A stretch of 64,000 nt of DNA from Zoogloea sp. Lineage in GTDB: Bacteria > Pseudomonadota > Gammaproteobacteria > Burkholderiales > Rhodocyclaceae. This document shows, piece after piece, positions 19,017 to 29,265 of this stretch. A program made the position numbers and the translations under genes. The stretch spans positions 18,907 to 82,906 of the forward strand of contig JAKLLO010000004.1 of NCBI GenBank assembly GCA_023150095.1. Reading direction: 5' to 3'. How positions within the stretch are numbered: position 1 is the first letter of the stretch; each line of letters opens with the position of its first letter. A model generated the notes under the pieces. The model searched no databases. It was not told where the DNA came from and saw nothing but the letters and a program-made list of their open reading frames with translations.

Positions 19017-21331
19017 CGCCCGGCCCTCCCCATCCGCCGCAGAATGCCGCCCGCGGCCAGCGCCGCCAGCAGCACCACGGCGATCTCGCCGAGGGTATCC
19101 AGCCCGCGGAAATCCACGATGATCACATTCACCACGTTGCGCCCGTGGGCCGCGGCGAGGGATTGCGCGCCGAAGTAATCCGACAGCGCGCCATCGAAGG
19201 GCGCGGCGGTCATCCCGAGCGCCAGCAGCGCCAGCCCCAGCCCGGCCAGCACCGCAGCCACCAACGCCAGCCCCGGCCGGCCGTGGGGCAGCACGTTTCG
19301 CCCGGGGCGCAGCAGGCGGCCCAGCGCCAACGCCACCACCACAGCAAAGACCCCATCCACCGCCAACTGGGTGAAGGCCAGATCCGGCGCCCCGCGCGAG
19401 AGGAAAACCAGCACCGAACCCAGCCCGGCGATACCGCAGGCAAGGAGCAGCGCCATCCGCCGCCGCGCGAAGACACAAGCGAGCCCGGCCCCGGCCACCA
19501 GCAGCGCGCCGGCGGCGAGGCCGGCATCCACCTCGACCGACGCGGCCGGCAGATCAAGCCGCAGCACCCACGGCAGCAGCGCCAGCCCGGCGGCGGCGAG
19601 CAGCGTGGCGGTGTAGATCGGCAGGCGGCCGTGCTGGAGCTCCTTGGTCACCATACCGGCGAGCTTGCCCAGCCCGGCCATCGCCCGCTCGAAGCCGCGC
19701 TGGCCGCTGGGCCCGCGGGACGGGTCGCGCCCGTGCAGCCCGCGCTCACGCTGCAGGCGGAAATACAGCCAGATGCCGCCCACGAAGGCCACCGCGCTCA
19801 TGGCCAGGGGCAGGTTGAAGCCGTGCCACAGGGCGATGCTCACGTCGGGCATCGGCGCGCCGCTCACCGCCGGCACCGCCACCGTCAGCAGCGGGCCGAA
19901 GGTCTGCATGGGCATCAGGCCGACCGCCACGCACACCAGCACCAGCAGATCCACCGGCACCCGCATCCACAGGGGCGGTTCGTGGGGATGGCGGTCGAGG
20001 CCCACCGGCGCGCCGTGGAAGAAGGTGTCGTGGATGAAGCGGGTCGAATAGGCCACGCCCAGCAGGCCGGCCAGCACCGCGCCGGTGGGCACCAGCCAGG
20101 CCAGCAGCGGATGGCCCACCTCCAGCGCCTCGGCGAAGAACATCTCCTTCGACAGGAAGCCGTTGAGGAGCGGCACGCCGGCCATCGCGGCAGCGGCGGT
20201 GATCGCCAGCACCGACGTCCACGGCATGTAGCGGATCAGCCCGTTGATGCGGCGCAGGTCGCGGGTGCCGCATTCGTGGTCGATGATGCCGGCGGCCATG
20301 AACAGGCTGGCCTTGAAGGTGGCGTGGTTGAGGATGTGGAACACCGCCGCCACCACCGCCAGCTCGGAGCCCATCCCCAGCAGCAGGGTGATGAGCCCCA
20401 GGTGCGACAAGGTCGAGTAGGCCAGCAGGCCCTTCAGATCGTGCTGGAACACCGCGTACCACGCGCCCACCAGCAGCGTCGCCAGCCCGGCGAGGCTCAC
20501 CGCGTAGAGCCACATCTCGCTGCCGGCCAGCACCGGGTAGAGCCGCGCCAGCAGGAAGACGCCGGCCTTCACCATCGTCGCCGAGTGCAGGAAGGCCGAC
20601 ACCGGCGTGGGCGCGGCCATCGCGTGGGGCAGCCAGAAGTGGAAGGGAAACTGGGCGCTCTTGGTGAAGGCGCCCAGCAGGATCAGCGCCAGGATCGCCG
20701 GATACAGCGGATCGGCGCGCACCGCCGGGCCGGCGGCGAGCACCGCGTCGAGATCGAAACTGCCGGCCACCTGGCCCAGCAGGATCAGCCCGGCCAGCAG
20801 GCACAGGCCGCCGCCAGCGGTGATCGTCAGAGCCATCCGCGCGCCCTGGCGGGCGTCGTCCCGGTGCGTCCAGAACCCGATCAGCAGGAAGGACGCGACG
20901 CTGGTCAGTTCCCAGAACACCAGCAGCACGATCAGGTTGCCGGCCGTCACCACGCCCAGCATCGCCCCGGCAAAGGCCAACAGGTAGGCCAGGAAGCGCG
21001 GCTCCGAATCCTCGGCCGACAGGTAGTAGTGGGCGTACAGCACCACCAGCGCCCCGATGCCCGAGATCAGCAGACAGAAGATCCACGCGAGGCCATCGAC
21101 CCGCACGGTGTAGTCGATGCCGGCGAGCCACGGCGTGCTCACGCGGAGCAACTCACCCGCAAACATCGCCGGGCCCATCGCCACCGTGAAGGCGCCGGAA
21201 GCCAGCATCACCGCCGCCGTGACGAGCGCCGACAGGCCGCGCCGGCTTGCGGGCAGCGCGCCCACGGCAAAGGCCGCCGCAAAAGGCAGCAGGGGCAGGA
21301 AGGGGAGGAAGTTCAGAACGCCGGGATGCAC
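19013..21331 (-). CDS. mrpA: Na+/H+ antiporter subunit A (start approximate)
   Basis: NuoL-like: FWELTSVASFLLIGFWTHRDDARQGARMALTITAGGGL; C-terminal AVDGVFAVVVALALG and FRGLDTLGEIAVV typical of MrpA. Confidence 0.9.
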   Translation of the reverse strand: MHPGVLNFLPFLPLLPFAAAFAVGALPASRRGLSALVTAAVMLASGAFTVAMGPAMFAGELLRVSTPWLAGIDYTVRVDGLAWIFCLLISGIGALVVLYAHYYLSAEDSEPRFLAYLLAFAGAMLGVVTAGNLIVLLVFWELTSVASFLLIGFWTHRDDARQGARMALTITAGGGLCLLAGLILLGQVAGSFDLDAVLAAGPAVRADPLYPAILALILLGAFTKSAQFPFHFWLPHAMAAPTPVSAFLHSATMVKAGVFLLARLYPVLAGSEMWLYAVSLAGLATLLVGAWYAVFQHDLKGLLAYSTLSHLGLITLLLGMGSELAVVAAVFHILNHATFKASLFMAAGIIDHECGTRDLRRINGLIRYMPWTSVLAITAAAAMAGVPLLNGFLSKEMFFAEALEVGHPLLAWLVPTGAVLAGLLGVAYSTRFIHDTFFHGAPVGLDRHPHEPPLWMRVPVDLLVLVCVAVGLMPMQTFGPLLTVAVPAVSGAPMPDVSIALWHGFNLPLAMSAVAFVGGIWLYFRLQRERGLHGRDPSRGPSGQRGFERAMAGLGKLAGMVTKELQHGRLPIYTATLLAAAGLALLPWVLRLDLPAASVEVDAGLAAGALLVAGAGLACVFARRRMALLLACGIAGLGSVLVFLSRGAPDLAFTQLAVDGVFAVVVALALGRLLRPGRNVLPHGRPGLALVAAVLAGLGLALLALGMTAAPFDGALSDYFGAQSLAAAHGRNVVNVIIVDFRGLDTLGEIAVVLLAALAAGGILRRMGRAGR

Positions 21332-21462
21332 CGGCGGATGGTAGCAGCGTCGACGGAAACGGATAAGTCGGAAAAACCGGTTTGAGCCTGCGAAATTACC
21401 TGCATCGACCCCGCCACAACCGCGCCCGCCCGGCCATGACCGATGGGTTTGGTGCACGGCAC

Positions 21463-21478
21463 CTAAACCATCGTCTAA
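21463..21478. promoter_or_regulatory. Candidate TodT/TmoT/StyR-type operator upstream of tmoA
   Basis: CTAAACCATCGTCTAA; 12/16 identity by eye to the recalled StyR box ATAAACCATGGTTTAT, about 150 bp upstream of the hydroxylase operon. Confidence 0.5.
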
Positions 21479-21624
21479 TTTTTGGACAGCCAAAATCTCG
21501 ATAAATTGGCTCCCGAGTGGTTGAACGGCCCCCTGCCGCCGACCGGTCGATTCGGGCGAGCCCTTTTCGCCCATACAAAAAAGGTGCCGCGCCGCACCTG
21601 CATTCCGATAAGGAGGAGACACCC

Positions 21625-23130
21625 ATGGCCGTACTCAACCGGATGGACTGGTATGACCTCGCCAGAACCACCAACTGGACCCCCACCTACGTCAGCGAGG
21701 ACGAGCTGTTCCCGCCCATGCTGTCGGGCGAATTCGGGCTGCCGCTCTCGGCCTGGGAGAAATACGACGAGCCCTACAAGCAGACCTACCCCGAATACGT
21801 GAAAGTGCAGCGCGAGAAGGACGCCGGCGCCTACTCGGTGAAGGCCGCGCTGGAGCGCAGCCGCATCTTCGAGAACGCCGACCCGGGCTGGAAATCCGTG
21901 ATGAAGGCCCACTACGGCGCCATCGCCCGCGGCGAATACGCCGCCGCCAGCGCCGAGGCGCGGATGATGCGTTTCTCCAAGGCGCCGGGCATGCGCAACA
22001 TGGCCACCCTGGGCTGCATGGACGAGATCCGCCACGGCCAGATGCAGCTCTACTTCCCCCATGAGCACGTCTCGAAGGACCGCCAGATGGACTGGGCCTT
22101 CAAGGCCTACGACACCAACGAGTGGGCGATGATCGCCGCGCGGCACTTCTTCGACGACATCATGATGACCCGCGACGCCATCAGCGTGTCGATCATGCTC
22201 ACCTTCAGCTTCGAGACCGGCTTCACCAACATGCAGTTCCTCGGCCTCGCCGCCGACGCTGCCGAAGCCGGCGACCACACCTTCGCCAACCTCATCTCCA
22301 GCATCCAGACCGACGAATCCCGCCACGCCCAGATCGGCGGCCCGGCGCTCAAGGTGCTGATCGAGAACGGCCACAAGGCCGAAGCCCAGAAGCGCGTGGA
22401 CATCGCCGTGTGGGGCGCCTGGAAGCTGTTCTCGGTGCTCACCGGCCCGATCATGGATTACTACACGCCGCTCGAGCACCGCAAGCAGTCGTTCAAGGAG
22501 TTCATGGAAGAGTGGATCGTCGCCCAGTTCGAGCGCGCCCTCACCGACATGGGCCTCGACCTGCCCTGGTACTGGGACATCTTCCTGAAGGACATCAGCC
22601 AGACCCACCACGGCATGCACCTGGGCTCCTACTTCTGGCGCCCGACCCTGTGGTGGAACCCGGCCGCCGGCGTCACCCCCGACGAGCGCACCTGGCTGGA
22701 AGAAAAGTACCCCGGCTGGAACGACACCTGGGGCCAGTGCTGGGACGTGTTCATCGACAACGTGGTGGACGGCAACATGGCGATGACCTACCCCGAGACC
22801 CTGCCCTACGTCTGCAACATGTGCCAGCTGCCCATCCTCGGCACGCCGGGCAAGGGCTGGAACGTCAAGGACTACCCGCTCGAATACAACGGCCGCCTGT
22901 ACCACTTCGGCTCCGAGGTGGATCGCTGGGTCTTCGAGCAGGAGCCCGAGCGCTACGCCGGCCACCTGTCGATCGTCGACCGCTTCCTGGCCGGGATGAT
23001 CCAGCCCATGAACCTCGAAGGCGCGCTGGCCTACATGAACCTGGCCCCCGGCGAGATGGGCGACGACGCCCACAACTACGCCTGGGCCGAGGTCTACCGC
23101 GCCCTGCGCGCCGCCCGCAAGGCCGGCTGA
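21625..23130 (+). CDS. tmoA: Toluene/phenol/alkene monooxygenase hydroxylase alpha subunit
   Basis: ARTTNWTPTYVSEDELFP; diiron motifs DEIRHGQMQ and DESRHAQIGGPAL. Confidence 0.92.
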   Translation: MAVLNRMDWYDLARTTNWTPTYVSEDELFPPMLSGEFGLPLSAWEKYDEPYKQTYPEYVKVQREKDAGAYSVKAALERSRIFENADPGWKSVMKAHYGAIARGEYAAASAEARMMRFSKAPGMRNMATLGCMDEIRHGQMQLYFPHEHVSKDRQMDWAFKAYDTNEWAMIAARHFFDDIMMTRDAISVSIMLTFSFETGFTNMQFLGLAADAAEAGDHTFANLISSIQTDESRHAQIGGPALKVLIENGHKAEAQKRVDIAVWGAWKLFSVLTGPIMDYYTPLEHRKQSFKEFMEEWIVAQFERALTDMGLDLPWYWDIFLKDISQTHHGMHLGSYFWRPTLWWNPAAGVTPDERTWLEEKYPGWNDTWGQCWDVFIDNVVDGNMAMTYPETLPYVCNMCQLPILGTPGKGWNVKDYPLEYNGRLYHFGSEVDRWVFEQEPERYAGHLSIVDRFLAGMIQPMNLEGALAYMNLAPGEMGDDAHNYAWAEVYRALRAARKAG

Positions 23131-23193
23131 AGCCAGCGCCCATTCCACCCGGCGCCACCGCGCGCCGGGCAACCCGACACCCGGAGATTCCCC

Positions 23194-23454
23194 ATGGCCC
23201 TGTTCCCCCTCACCTCCAACTTTGAAGGCGACTTCGTGCTGCAGCTGGTCGCCGTCGACACCGACAACACCATGGACGAAGTGGCCGCCGCCGCCGCCGT
23301 CCATTCGGTCGGCCGCCGCGTGCGCGCCCGGCCCGGCCACATCCTGCGCGTCCGTCAGCAGGGCGCAACAGAGTTCCTGCCGCGCGACCTCAAGGTGGCC
23401 GACGCCGGCCTCAAGCCCACCGAGACCATCGAGATCATCTGGCAGGCCGCCTGA
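23194..23454 (+). CDS. tmoB: Toluene-4-monooxygenase system gamma subunit (TmoB-like)
   Basis: MALFPLTSNFEGDFVLQLVAVDTDNTMDEVAAAAAVHSVGRRV. Confidence 0.88.
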   Translation: MALFPLTSNFEGDFVLQLVAVDTDNTMDEVAAAAAVHSVGRRVRARPGHILRVRQQGATEFLPRDLKVADAGLKPTETIEIIWQAA

Positions 23455-23478
23455 GCCCGCCCACACCCGGAGCACGAC

Positions 23479-23814
23479 ATGAGCTTTACCAAGGTATGCA
23501 CCGTCGACGACGTGTGGGAAGGCGAGATGGCCCCCTTCACCGTCAATGACCACGAGATCGTGCTGGTCTGCGCCGAAGGGGGCGAGATCGCGGCCTTCCA
23601 GGGCGTCTGCCCGCACCAGGACATCTCCCTCGCCGAAGGCCAGTTCGACGGCAAGAAGCTGATCTGCCGCGCCCACCTGTGGCAGTTCGACGCCAGCAGC
23701 GGCAAGGGCATCAACCCCGACGACTGCGCGCTCGCCAAGTACCCGGTGCGCATCGACGGCGACGACATCTACGTGAGCACCGAAGGCGTCGAACCGCTCT
23801 TCGCCCACAGCTGA
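23479..23814 (+). CDS. tmoC: Rieske [2Fe-2S] ferredoxin (TmoC-like)
   Basis: CPHQDISLAEG...CRAHLWQFD Rieske ligands. Confidence 0.9.
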   Translation: MSFTKVCTVDDVWEGEMAPFTVNDHEIVLVCAEGGEIAAFQGVCPHQDISLAEGQFDGKKLICRAHLWQFDASSGKGINPDDCALAKYPVRIDGDDIYVSTEGVEPLFAHS

Positions 23815-23829
23815 ACCAAGGAGAACCCC

Positions 23830-24144
23830 ATGAGCACAGCCAGCTCCGCGCAGGCCTATCACAACAACCTGGTCGGCCCGGTGATGCGCGCCGGCGACCT
23901 GGCCCAGGCCGTCATCGAGGCCGCGAAGGTCGACAACCCCGGCAAGGAAGTCTTCGTGGACGACAAGCGGGCCTACATCCGCATCCACACCGAACACGAA
24001 ATGATCCTGCGCCAGGCCACCATCGAAGAAGAACTCGGCCGCCCCTTCCGCATGAACGACCTGGAAGTGGACCTCAGCTCCTTCGCCGGCCAGATCGAGA
24101 GCCGCGACGACTCGGTGCGCTTCTACTTCGCCAAGAAGCTCTGA
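23830..24144 (+). CDS. tmoD: MmoB/DmpM family effector protein (TmoD-like)
   Basis: NNLVGPVMRAGDLAQAVIEAAKVDNPGKEVFVDDKRAYIRIHTEHEMILRQATIEEELGRPF. Confidence 0.9.
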   Translation: MSTASSAQAYHNNLVGPVMRAGDLAQAVIEAAKVDNPGKEVFVDDKRAYIRIHTEHEMILRQATIEEELGRPFRMNDLEVDLSSFAGQIESRDDSVRFYFAKKL

Positions 24145-24197
24145 GCCCGCCCGCAACACCGCACACAAGACAAGACAGAACACCGGAGGAGACAACC

Positions 24198-25184
24198 ATG
24201 ACCGAAGCCCAAGTGCTCAAGCCCCAGAAGACCTGGAGCCACCTCGCCGCCCGCCGCAGGAAGCCCAGCGAATACGAGATCGTCAGCGCCAACCTGCACT
24301 ACAACGACCGCGACCCGAACTCGCCCTACGAGCTCTCGCCGGGCCTGTTCATGAACGAGTGGTACAAGAAGCACACCTTCGGCACCGCCCTCAAGCACGC
24401 CGACTGGAACGCCTTCCGCGATCCCGAGGAGGTCGTCTACCGCACCTACAACCTGATGCAGGACGGCCAGGAGACCTACGTCACCGGCCTGTTCGACCAG
24501 TTCAACCAGCGCGAACACGACAAGGCCCTCGACCCGCGCTGGGCCGGCACCCTGGCCCGGCTGTACACGCCGGCCCGCTACCTCTTCCACACCCTGCAGA
24601 TGGCCTCGGCCTACGTGGGTCAGGTGTCGCCCGCCAGCACCATCACCAACTGCCACTACTTCCAGATGGCCGACAGCCTGCGCTGGCTCAGCCACACCGC
24701 CTACCGCACCCGCGAGCTGTCCAACACCTTCAAGGAAACCGGCTTCGGCCTTGACGAGCGCCGCTACTGGGAAGAAGACGCCGCCTGGCAGGGCTTCCGC
24801 GAGCTGATGGAGCGCGCCCTCACGGTGTGGGACTGGGGCGAGGCCATCGTCGTCCTCAACCTCATCGCCAAGCCGGCCATCGAGGAATCGGTGCTGCGCC
24901 GCCTGGGCGAATCCGCCCGCCACAACGGCGACATGCTGCTGGCGCTCCTCACCGACGCCCAGCTCATCGACTCCGCCCGCCACCGCCGCTGGATCGCCGC
25001 CTTCGTGCGGATGGCCCTCGAAACCCCGGGCAACCTGGAGCTCATCCAGGGTTGGATCGCCAAATGGGAGCCGCTCGCCGACAAGGCCATCGACGCCTAT
25101 TGCGCGGCCCTGCCCGACGTGCCCGAAGCCGCCGCGTCGGCCCGCGCCGCCACCCGCGACTTCCGCCGGTCCCTCGGCCTGTAA
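24198..25184 (+). CDS. tmoE: Toluene/phenol monooxygenase hydroxylase beta subunit (TmoE-like)
   Basis: KTWSHLAARRRKPSEYEIVSANLHYN. Confidence 0.9.
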   Translation: MTEAQVLKPQKTWSHLAARRRKPSEYEIVSANLHYNDRDPNSPYELSPGLFMNEWYKKHTFGTALKHADWNAFRDPEEVVYRTYNLMQDGQETYVTGLFDQFNQREHDKALDPRWAGTLARLYTPARYLFHTLQMASAYVGQVSPASTITNCHYFQMADSLRWLSHTAYRTRELSNTFKETGFGLDERRYWEEDAAWQGFRELMERALTVWDWGEAIVVLNLIAKPAIEESVLRRLGESARHNGDMLLALLTDAQLIDSARHRRWIAAFVRMALETPGNLELIQGWIAKWEPLADKAIDAYCAALPDVPEAAASARAATRDFRRSLGL

Positions 25185-25235
25185 CCCACAGCGCGCGGGC
25201 GCGGCCAGCGCCGCCGCCCGCGCCGGGAGCCCTTC

Positions 25236-26252
25236 ATGCAAGAGATCGTCATCCACAACGAGAAGGACGGCGCCAGCTTTGCCCAGGCAGATGGCGACAC
25301 CGTCCTCCGCGCGGCCCTGCGCGCCGGGGTTGGCCTTGCCCACGAATGCAACTCCGGCGGCTGCGGCGCCTGCAAGTTCGAGCTGGTCGAAGGCGAGCTG
25401 GAAACCCTGTGGCCCGACGCCCCCGGCCTCTCCGAGCGCGACCGCTGCCGCGGCCGTCACCTGGCCTGCCAGTGCCGGGCCCTCGGCCCCGTGCGCATCA
25501 AGGCCCCGGGCGGCGCCGAGTACGTGCCGCGCATCCGCCCGGCCCGCCAGATCGCGCGCCTCGCCGGCATCACCGACCTCACCCACGACATCCGCGAGTT
25601 CCGCTTCGCCACCAACACCCCGGCGAGCTTCCTGCCCGGCCAGTACGCCATGCTCGACCTGCCGGGCGTCGGCACCTCCCGCGCCTACTCGCTCTCCAAC
25701 ACCGCCAACGACGGCGGCGAATGGCACTTCCAGATCCGCCGCGTGCCCCACGGCCAAGGCACCCATGTGCTGTTCGACAAGCTCAAGCCGGGCGACGAGA
25801 TCGGCCTCGACGGCCCCTACGGCGTGGCCTGGCTGCGCACCGACGCGCCCCGCGACATCGTCTGCGTGGCGGGCGGATCGGGCCTCGCGCCGATGATCTC
25901 CATCGCCCGCGGCGCCGCCGAGGCCGGGCTGCTGAAGGATCGCAAGCTGCACTTCTTCTACGGCGCGCGCACCCCGCGGGATGTGTGCGGCGAGGCGCTG
26001 CTGTCCCAGCTTGATGGCTTTGGCGAGCGCATCCGCTACGTGCCGGTGGTGTCGCTGCCCGGCGACGACGGTGCCTGGCAGGGCGAGACGGGCTACGTGC
26101 ATGATGCCGTCGCCCGCCTGCTGCCCGACCTGCTTACCGGCTACGAGTTCTACTTCGCCGGCCCGCCGCCCATGACCCAGGCCCTGCAGGAGATGCTGAT
26201 GGTCGGCCACCGCGTGCCTTTCGGGCAGATCCACTTCGACCGCTTTTTCTGA
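25236..26252 (+). CDS. tmoF: NADH:ferredoxin oxidoreductase component (TmoF-like)
   Basis: N-terminal 2Fe-2S CNSGGCGACKFE...C; FAD/NAD module RAYSLSN, GGSGLAPMISIARG. Confidence 0.9.
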   Translation: MQEIVIHNEKDGASFAQADGDTVLRAALRAGVGLAHECNSGGCGACKFELVEGELETLWPDAPGLSERDRCRGRHLACQCRALGPVRIKAPGGAEYVPRIRPARQIARLAGITDLTHDIREFRFATNTPASFLPGQYAMLDLPGVGTSRAYSLSNTANDGGEWHFQIRRVPHGQGTHVLFDKLKPGDEIGLDGPYGVAWLRTDAPRDIVCVAGGSGLAPMISIARGAAEAGLLKDRKLHFFYGARTPRDVCGEALLSQLDGFGERIRYVPVVSLPGDDGAWQGETGYVHDAVARLLPDLLTGYEFYFAGPPPMTQALQEMLMVGHRVPFGQIHFDRFF

Positions 26253-26357
26253 TCCACCGGTGCAAAGGGCTTCGCATCGCCGCCCCGGGCGACGTATCGT
26301 GATGATGGCGGGACGGCACACGGGCCGGCCCGACATCGACAGGAGGACATCCACAGC

Positions 26358-29240
26358 GTGACCAGACAGACATCGGTGCGCGGCGTCGTGCTGGGCGACG
26401 ACGACACCCATGACGTACGGCGCCAGAAGATGGCCCGCATCATCCTCGATTCCATGTACCAGTTCCTCGGCCTGCTGGACGTGGACGGCACGGTGCTGGA
26501 GATCAACCAGGCCGCGCTCGATGGCGCCGGCCTCAACCTGTCCGACGTGGTCGGCCGGCCCTTCTGGGAGGCCCGCTGGTGGTCGGTGTCGGATGAAGTG
26601 CGCCACCGGGTGCGCGACATGATCGGCGAGGCCCGCGCCGGCCGCTTCGTGCGCTGCGACTTCGAGGTGTATGGCGACCTCCACGGCAGCAAGACCATCG
26701 CCATCGACTTCTCCCTCACCCCCATCCTCGACGACAGCGGCCACGTGGCCTTCCTGCTGCCCGAGGGGCGCAACATCACCGAGAAGATCGCCAACAGCGC
26801 CGAGCTCACCCGCAAGAACGGCGAGCTGCAGGTGGCGCTGGAGAAGCTCAAGGAGATCGACGGCTTCAAGACCAAGTTCTTCGCCAACGTGAGCCACGAG
26901 CTGCGCACCCCGCTCACCCTGATCCTCGGCCCGGTGGACCAGCTCATCCACGAGACCACCGCCCGCACCGAGCGGGAGCGCGCCCGCCTCACCGCCATCA
27001 AGCGCAACGCCCAGTCGCTGCTGCAGCAGGTGAACAACCTGCTCGACCTCGCCCGCATCGACTCCGACCGGATGCCCATGGCCTACGCCCGGGCCAACGT
27101 CACGGCGCTGATCCGCGAGATCGCCGCCGGCTTCGAGGGCGAGGCCGAGGCCCGCGCCATCCGCCTGATGGTGCGCGGCGATGCCGACGCCGAAGGCGAG
27201 CTCTACGCCGACATCGACCGGGCCAAGTTCGTGCGGGTGCTCACCAACCTGCTCTCCAACGCCTTCAAGTTCACCCCGCCCGGCGGGCGCATCGGCTGCA
27301 CCGTGGAGCGCCTCGCCGGCGAGCGCCTGCTCATCAACGTGCAGGACACCGGCCCCGGCGTGCCCGACGCCCTGAAGCAGCACATCTTCGACCGCTTCAC
27401 CCAGGGCGACGAGCAGCTCGGCGCCATCGGCAGCGGGCTGGGGCTCAACATCGTCAAGGAGTTCGTCGAGCTGCACCGGGGCACGGTGGTGGTGCTCGAC
27501 GCCCCCGGCGGCGGCGCGCTGTTCCAGCTCGAGCTGCCCCTGCAGGCCCCGGACGGCGCCTACGTGCGCAGCGGCAGCGCCCCGCCGCCCGCCGCCCTGC
27601 CCGCCGACGCCGCCGCGCCGGCCCTCCACGCGCCCGAGCTCGCCCCGACGCTGGCCTTCCGCCCCGGCCAGCCGCGGGTGCTGGTGGTGGAGGACAACCC
27701 GGACCTGCGCCACTTCCTCCACGACGTGCTGGTGGACGAATACAACGTCACCCTCGAGGAAGACGGCGACGACGGGATCAAAGCCGCCCTCGCCGACCCG
27801 CCGGACCTCATCGTCACCGACCTGATGATGCCCCGCTGCGACGGCGAGACCTTCCTGCGCACCCTGCGCAGCCGGCCGGACTTCCCCAACGTGCCGGCGC
27901 TGGTGCTCTCGGCCCGCGCCGACGACGCGCTGCGCGAACGCCTGCTCGAAGAGCTCGCCCAGGACTACCTCACCAAACCCTTCTCGCCCCAGGAGCTGCG
28001 CGCCCGGGTGCACAACCTCGTCACCGTCAAGCGCACGGTGGACATCCTGCAGAAAGAGCTGCAGACCCAGGCCTCGGACATCTGGGAGCTCACCGCCGGC
28101 CTCGTCGAGAGCCGCAAATCCCTGCAGCGCAGCTTCACCGCCTTGCAGGTGGCCGACCGCCGCTGGCTCGGGCTGTACGAGAACACCGCCGTCGGCATCG
28201 CGCTGGCCGACCGGGACGGCCGCATCCTCTCCGCCAACCCGGCCCTGCAGCACATGCTCGGCTACGGGCCGGACGACATCGCCGGCGTGTCGCTGATCGC
28301 CATCACCGAAGCCTCCGAGCGCGCCACCACCGCGCGCAACGTGCACGGCCTTGTCGATGGCGAGCTGCCGGCCTACCACACGCAAAAGCGCTACGAGCGG
28401 CGCGGCGGCGGCTACCTGTGGGCCAACGTGTCGGCCTCGCGCATCCCGGCGATGGCCGAGGACGGGCCGATGCTGGCGGTGATCGTCGAGGACATCACCT
28501 CGCGGATGGAGGCCGAACGCTCCCTCGCCGCCACGCGGGCCGAGCTCGCGCGGGTGTCGCGCTTCACCGCGATGGGCGAGCTGGTGGCGTCCATCGCCCA
28601 CGAGGTGAATCAACCCCTCGCCGCGGTCATCACCAACAGCCAGGCCGCCCTGCGCTGGCTGTCGCTGGCCACGCCCAACCTCGACGAGGTGGCCGCCGGG
28701 CTGCACCGGGTCAATCGCGACGCCACCCTGGCCGGCGAGGTGATCGCGCGCATCCGCAAGTTCCTGCGGGCCGGCGAGCTCCGCCGCGAGCCTATCGACA
28801 TCGCCCGCCTGCTGGACGAACTGCTGCAGATGCTGCAGGCCATGCTCACCGACAACGGCGTGCAGGTGCGCGTCCACCTGCCCGACCCGCCGCCGGCCTT
28901 CACCGCCGACGCGGTGCAGTTGCAGCAGGTGATCCTCAACCTCATCGTCAATGCGGTGGACGCCCTGCGCGACATGCCCGCCGGCGCCCGCGCGCTGGCG
29001 ATCCTGGTTACCGCCGAACCCACCGGCGGCGTGCGCATCGCGGTGCACGACAGCGGCCCCGGCATCCGCCCCGAGAGCGAGGCGAAGCTCTTCGACGCCT
29101 TCTTCTCCACCAAGCCCGACGGGCTGGGCATGGGCCTCGCCATCAGCCGCTCGATCATCGAGAACCACGGCGGCCGCCTGTGGCTAGACCGCAGCGTGCC
29201 CGGCGGCGCGTGCTTCGTGTTCACGATCCCCGATGCCTGA
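26358..29240 (+). CDS. Hybrid sensor histidine kinase, TodS/TmoS/StyS-like (PAS-HK-REC-PAS-HK), GTG start
   Basis: Two kinase cores (FFANVSHELRTPL and SIAHEVNQPLAAV), central receiver VLVVEDNPDLRHFL...VTDLMMPRCDG. Confidence 0.9.
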   Translation: MTRQTSVRGVVLGDDDTHDVRRQKMARIILDSMYQFLGLLDVDGTVLEINQAALDGAGLNLSDVVGRPFWEARWWSVSDEVRHRVRDMIGEARAGRFVRCDFEVYGDLHGSKTIAIDFSLTPILDDSGHVAFLLPEGRNITEKIANSAELTRKNGELQVALEKLKEIDGFKTKFFANVSHELRTPLTLILGPVDQLIHETTARTERERARLTAIKRNAQSLLQQVNNLLDLARIDSDRMPMAYARANVTALIREIAAGFEGEAEARAIRLMVRGDADAEGELYADIDRAKFVRVLTNLLSNAFKFTPPGGRIGCTVERLAGERLLINVQDTGPGVPDALKQHIFDRFTQGDEQLGAIGSGLGLNIVKEFVELHRGTVVVLDAPGGGALFQLELPLQAPDGAYVRSGSAPPPAALPADAAAPALHAPELAPTLAFRPGQPRVLVVEDNPDLRHFLHDVLVDEYNVTLEEDGDDGIKAALADPPDLIVTDLMMPRCDGETFLRTLRSRPDFPNVPALVLSARADDALRERLLEELAQDYLTKPFSPQELRARVHNLVTVKRTVDILQKELQTQASDIWELTAGLVESRKSLQRSFTALQVADRRWLGLYENTAVGIALADRDGRILSANPALQHMLGYGPDDIAGVSLIAITEASERATTARNVHGLVDGELPAYHTQKRYERRGGGYLWANVSASRIPAMAEDGPMLAVIVEDITSRMEAERSLAATRAELARVSRFTAMGELVASIAHEVNQPLAAVITNSQAALRWLSLATPNLDEVAAGLHRVNRDATLAGEVIARIRKFLRAGELRREPIDIARLLDELLQMLQAMLTDNGVQVRVHLPDPPPAFTADAVQLQQVILNLIVNAVDALRDMPAGARALAILVTAEPTGGVRIAVHDSGPGIRPESEAKLFDAFFSTKPDGLGMGLAISRSIIENHGGRLWLDRSVPGGACFVFTIPDA

Positions 29241-29265
29241 GCCCCCCGCCCGACAGAAAGCCCCC

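Noticed and set aside
15873-21331. Mrp genes as a respiratory complex I relative of special interest
   Set aside because: Complete standard A-B-C-D-E-F-G antiporter operon with normal 4-nt overlaps
24123-29168. 1681-aa minus-strand ORF opposite tmoE/tmoF/kinase genes
   Set aside because: Shadow ORF of high-GC codon bias; low-complexity Gly/Val/His/Ala composition, no domain motifs, and strong genes on the plus strand
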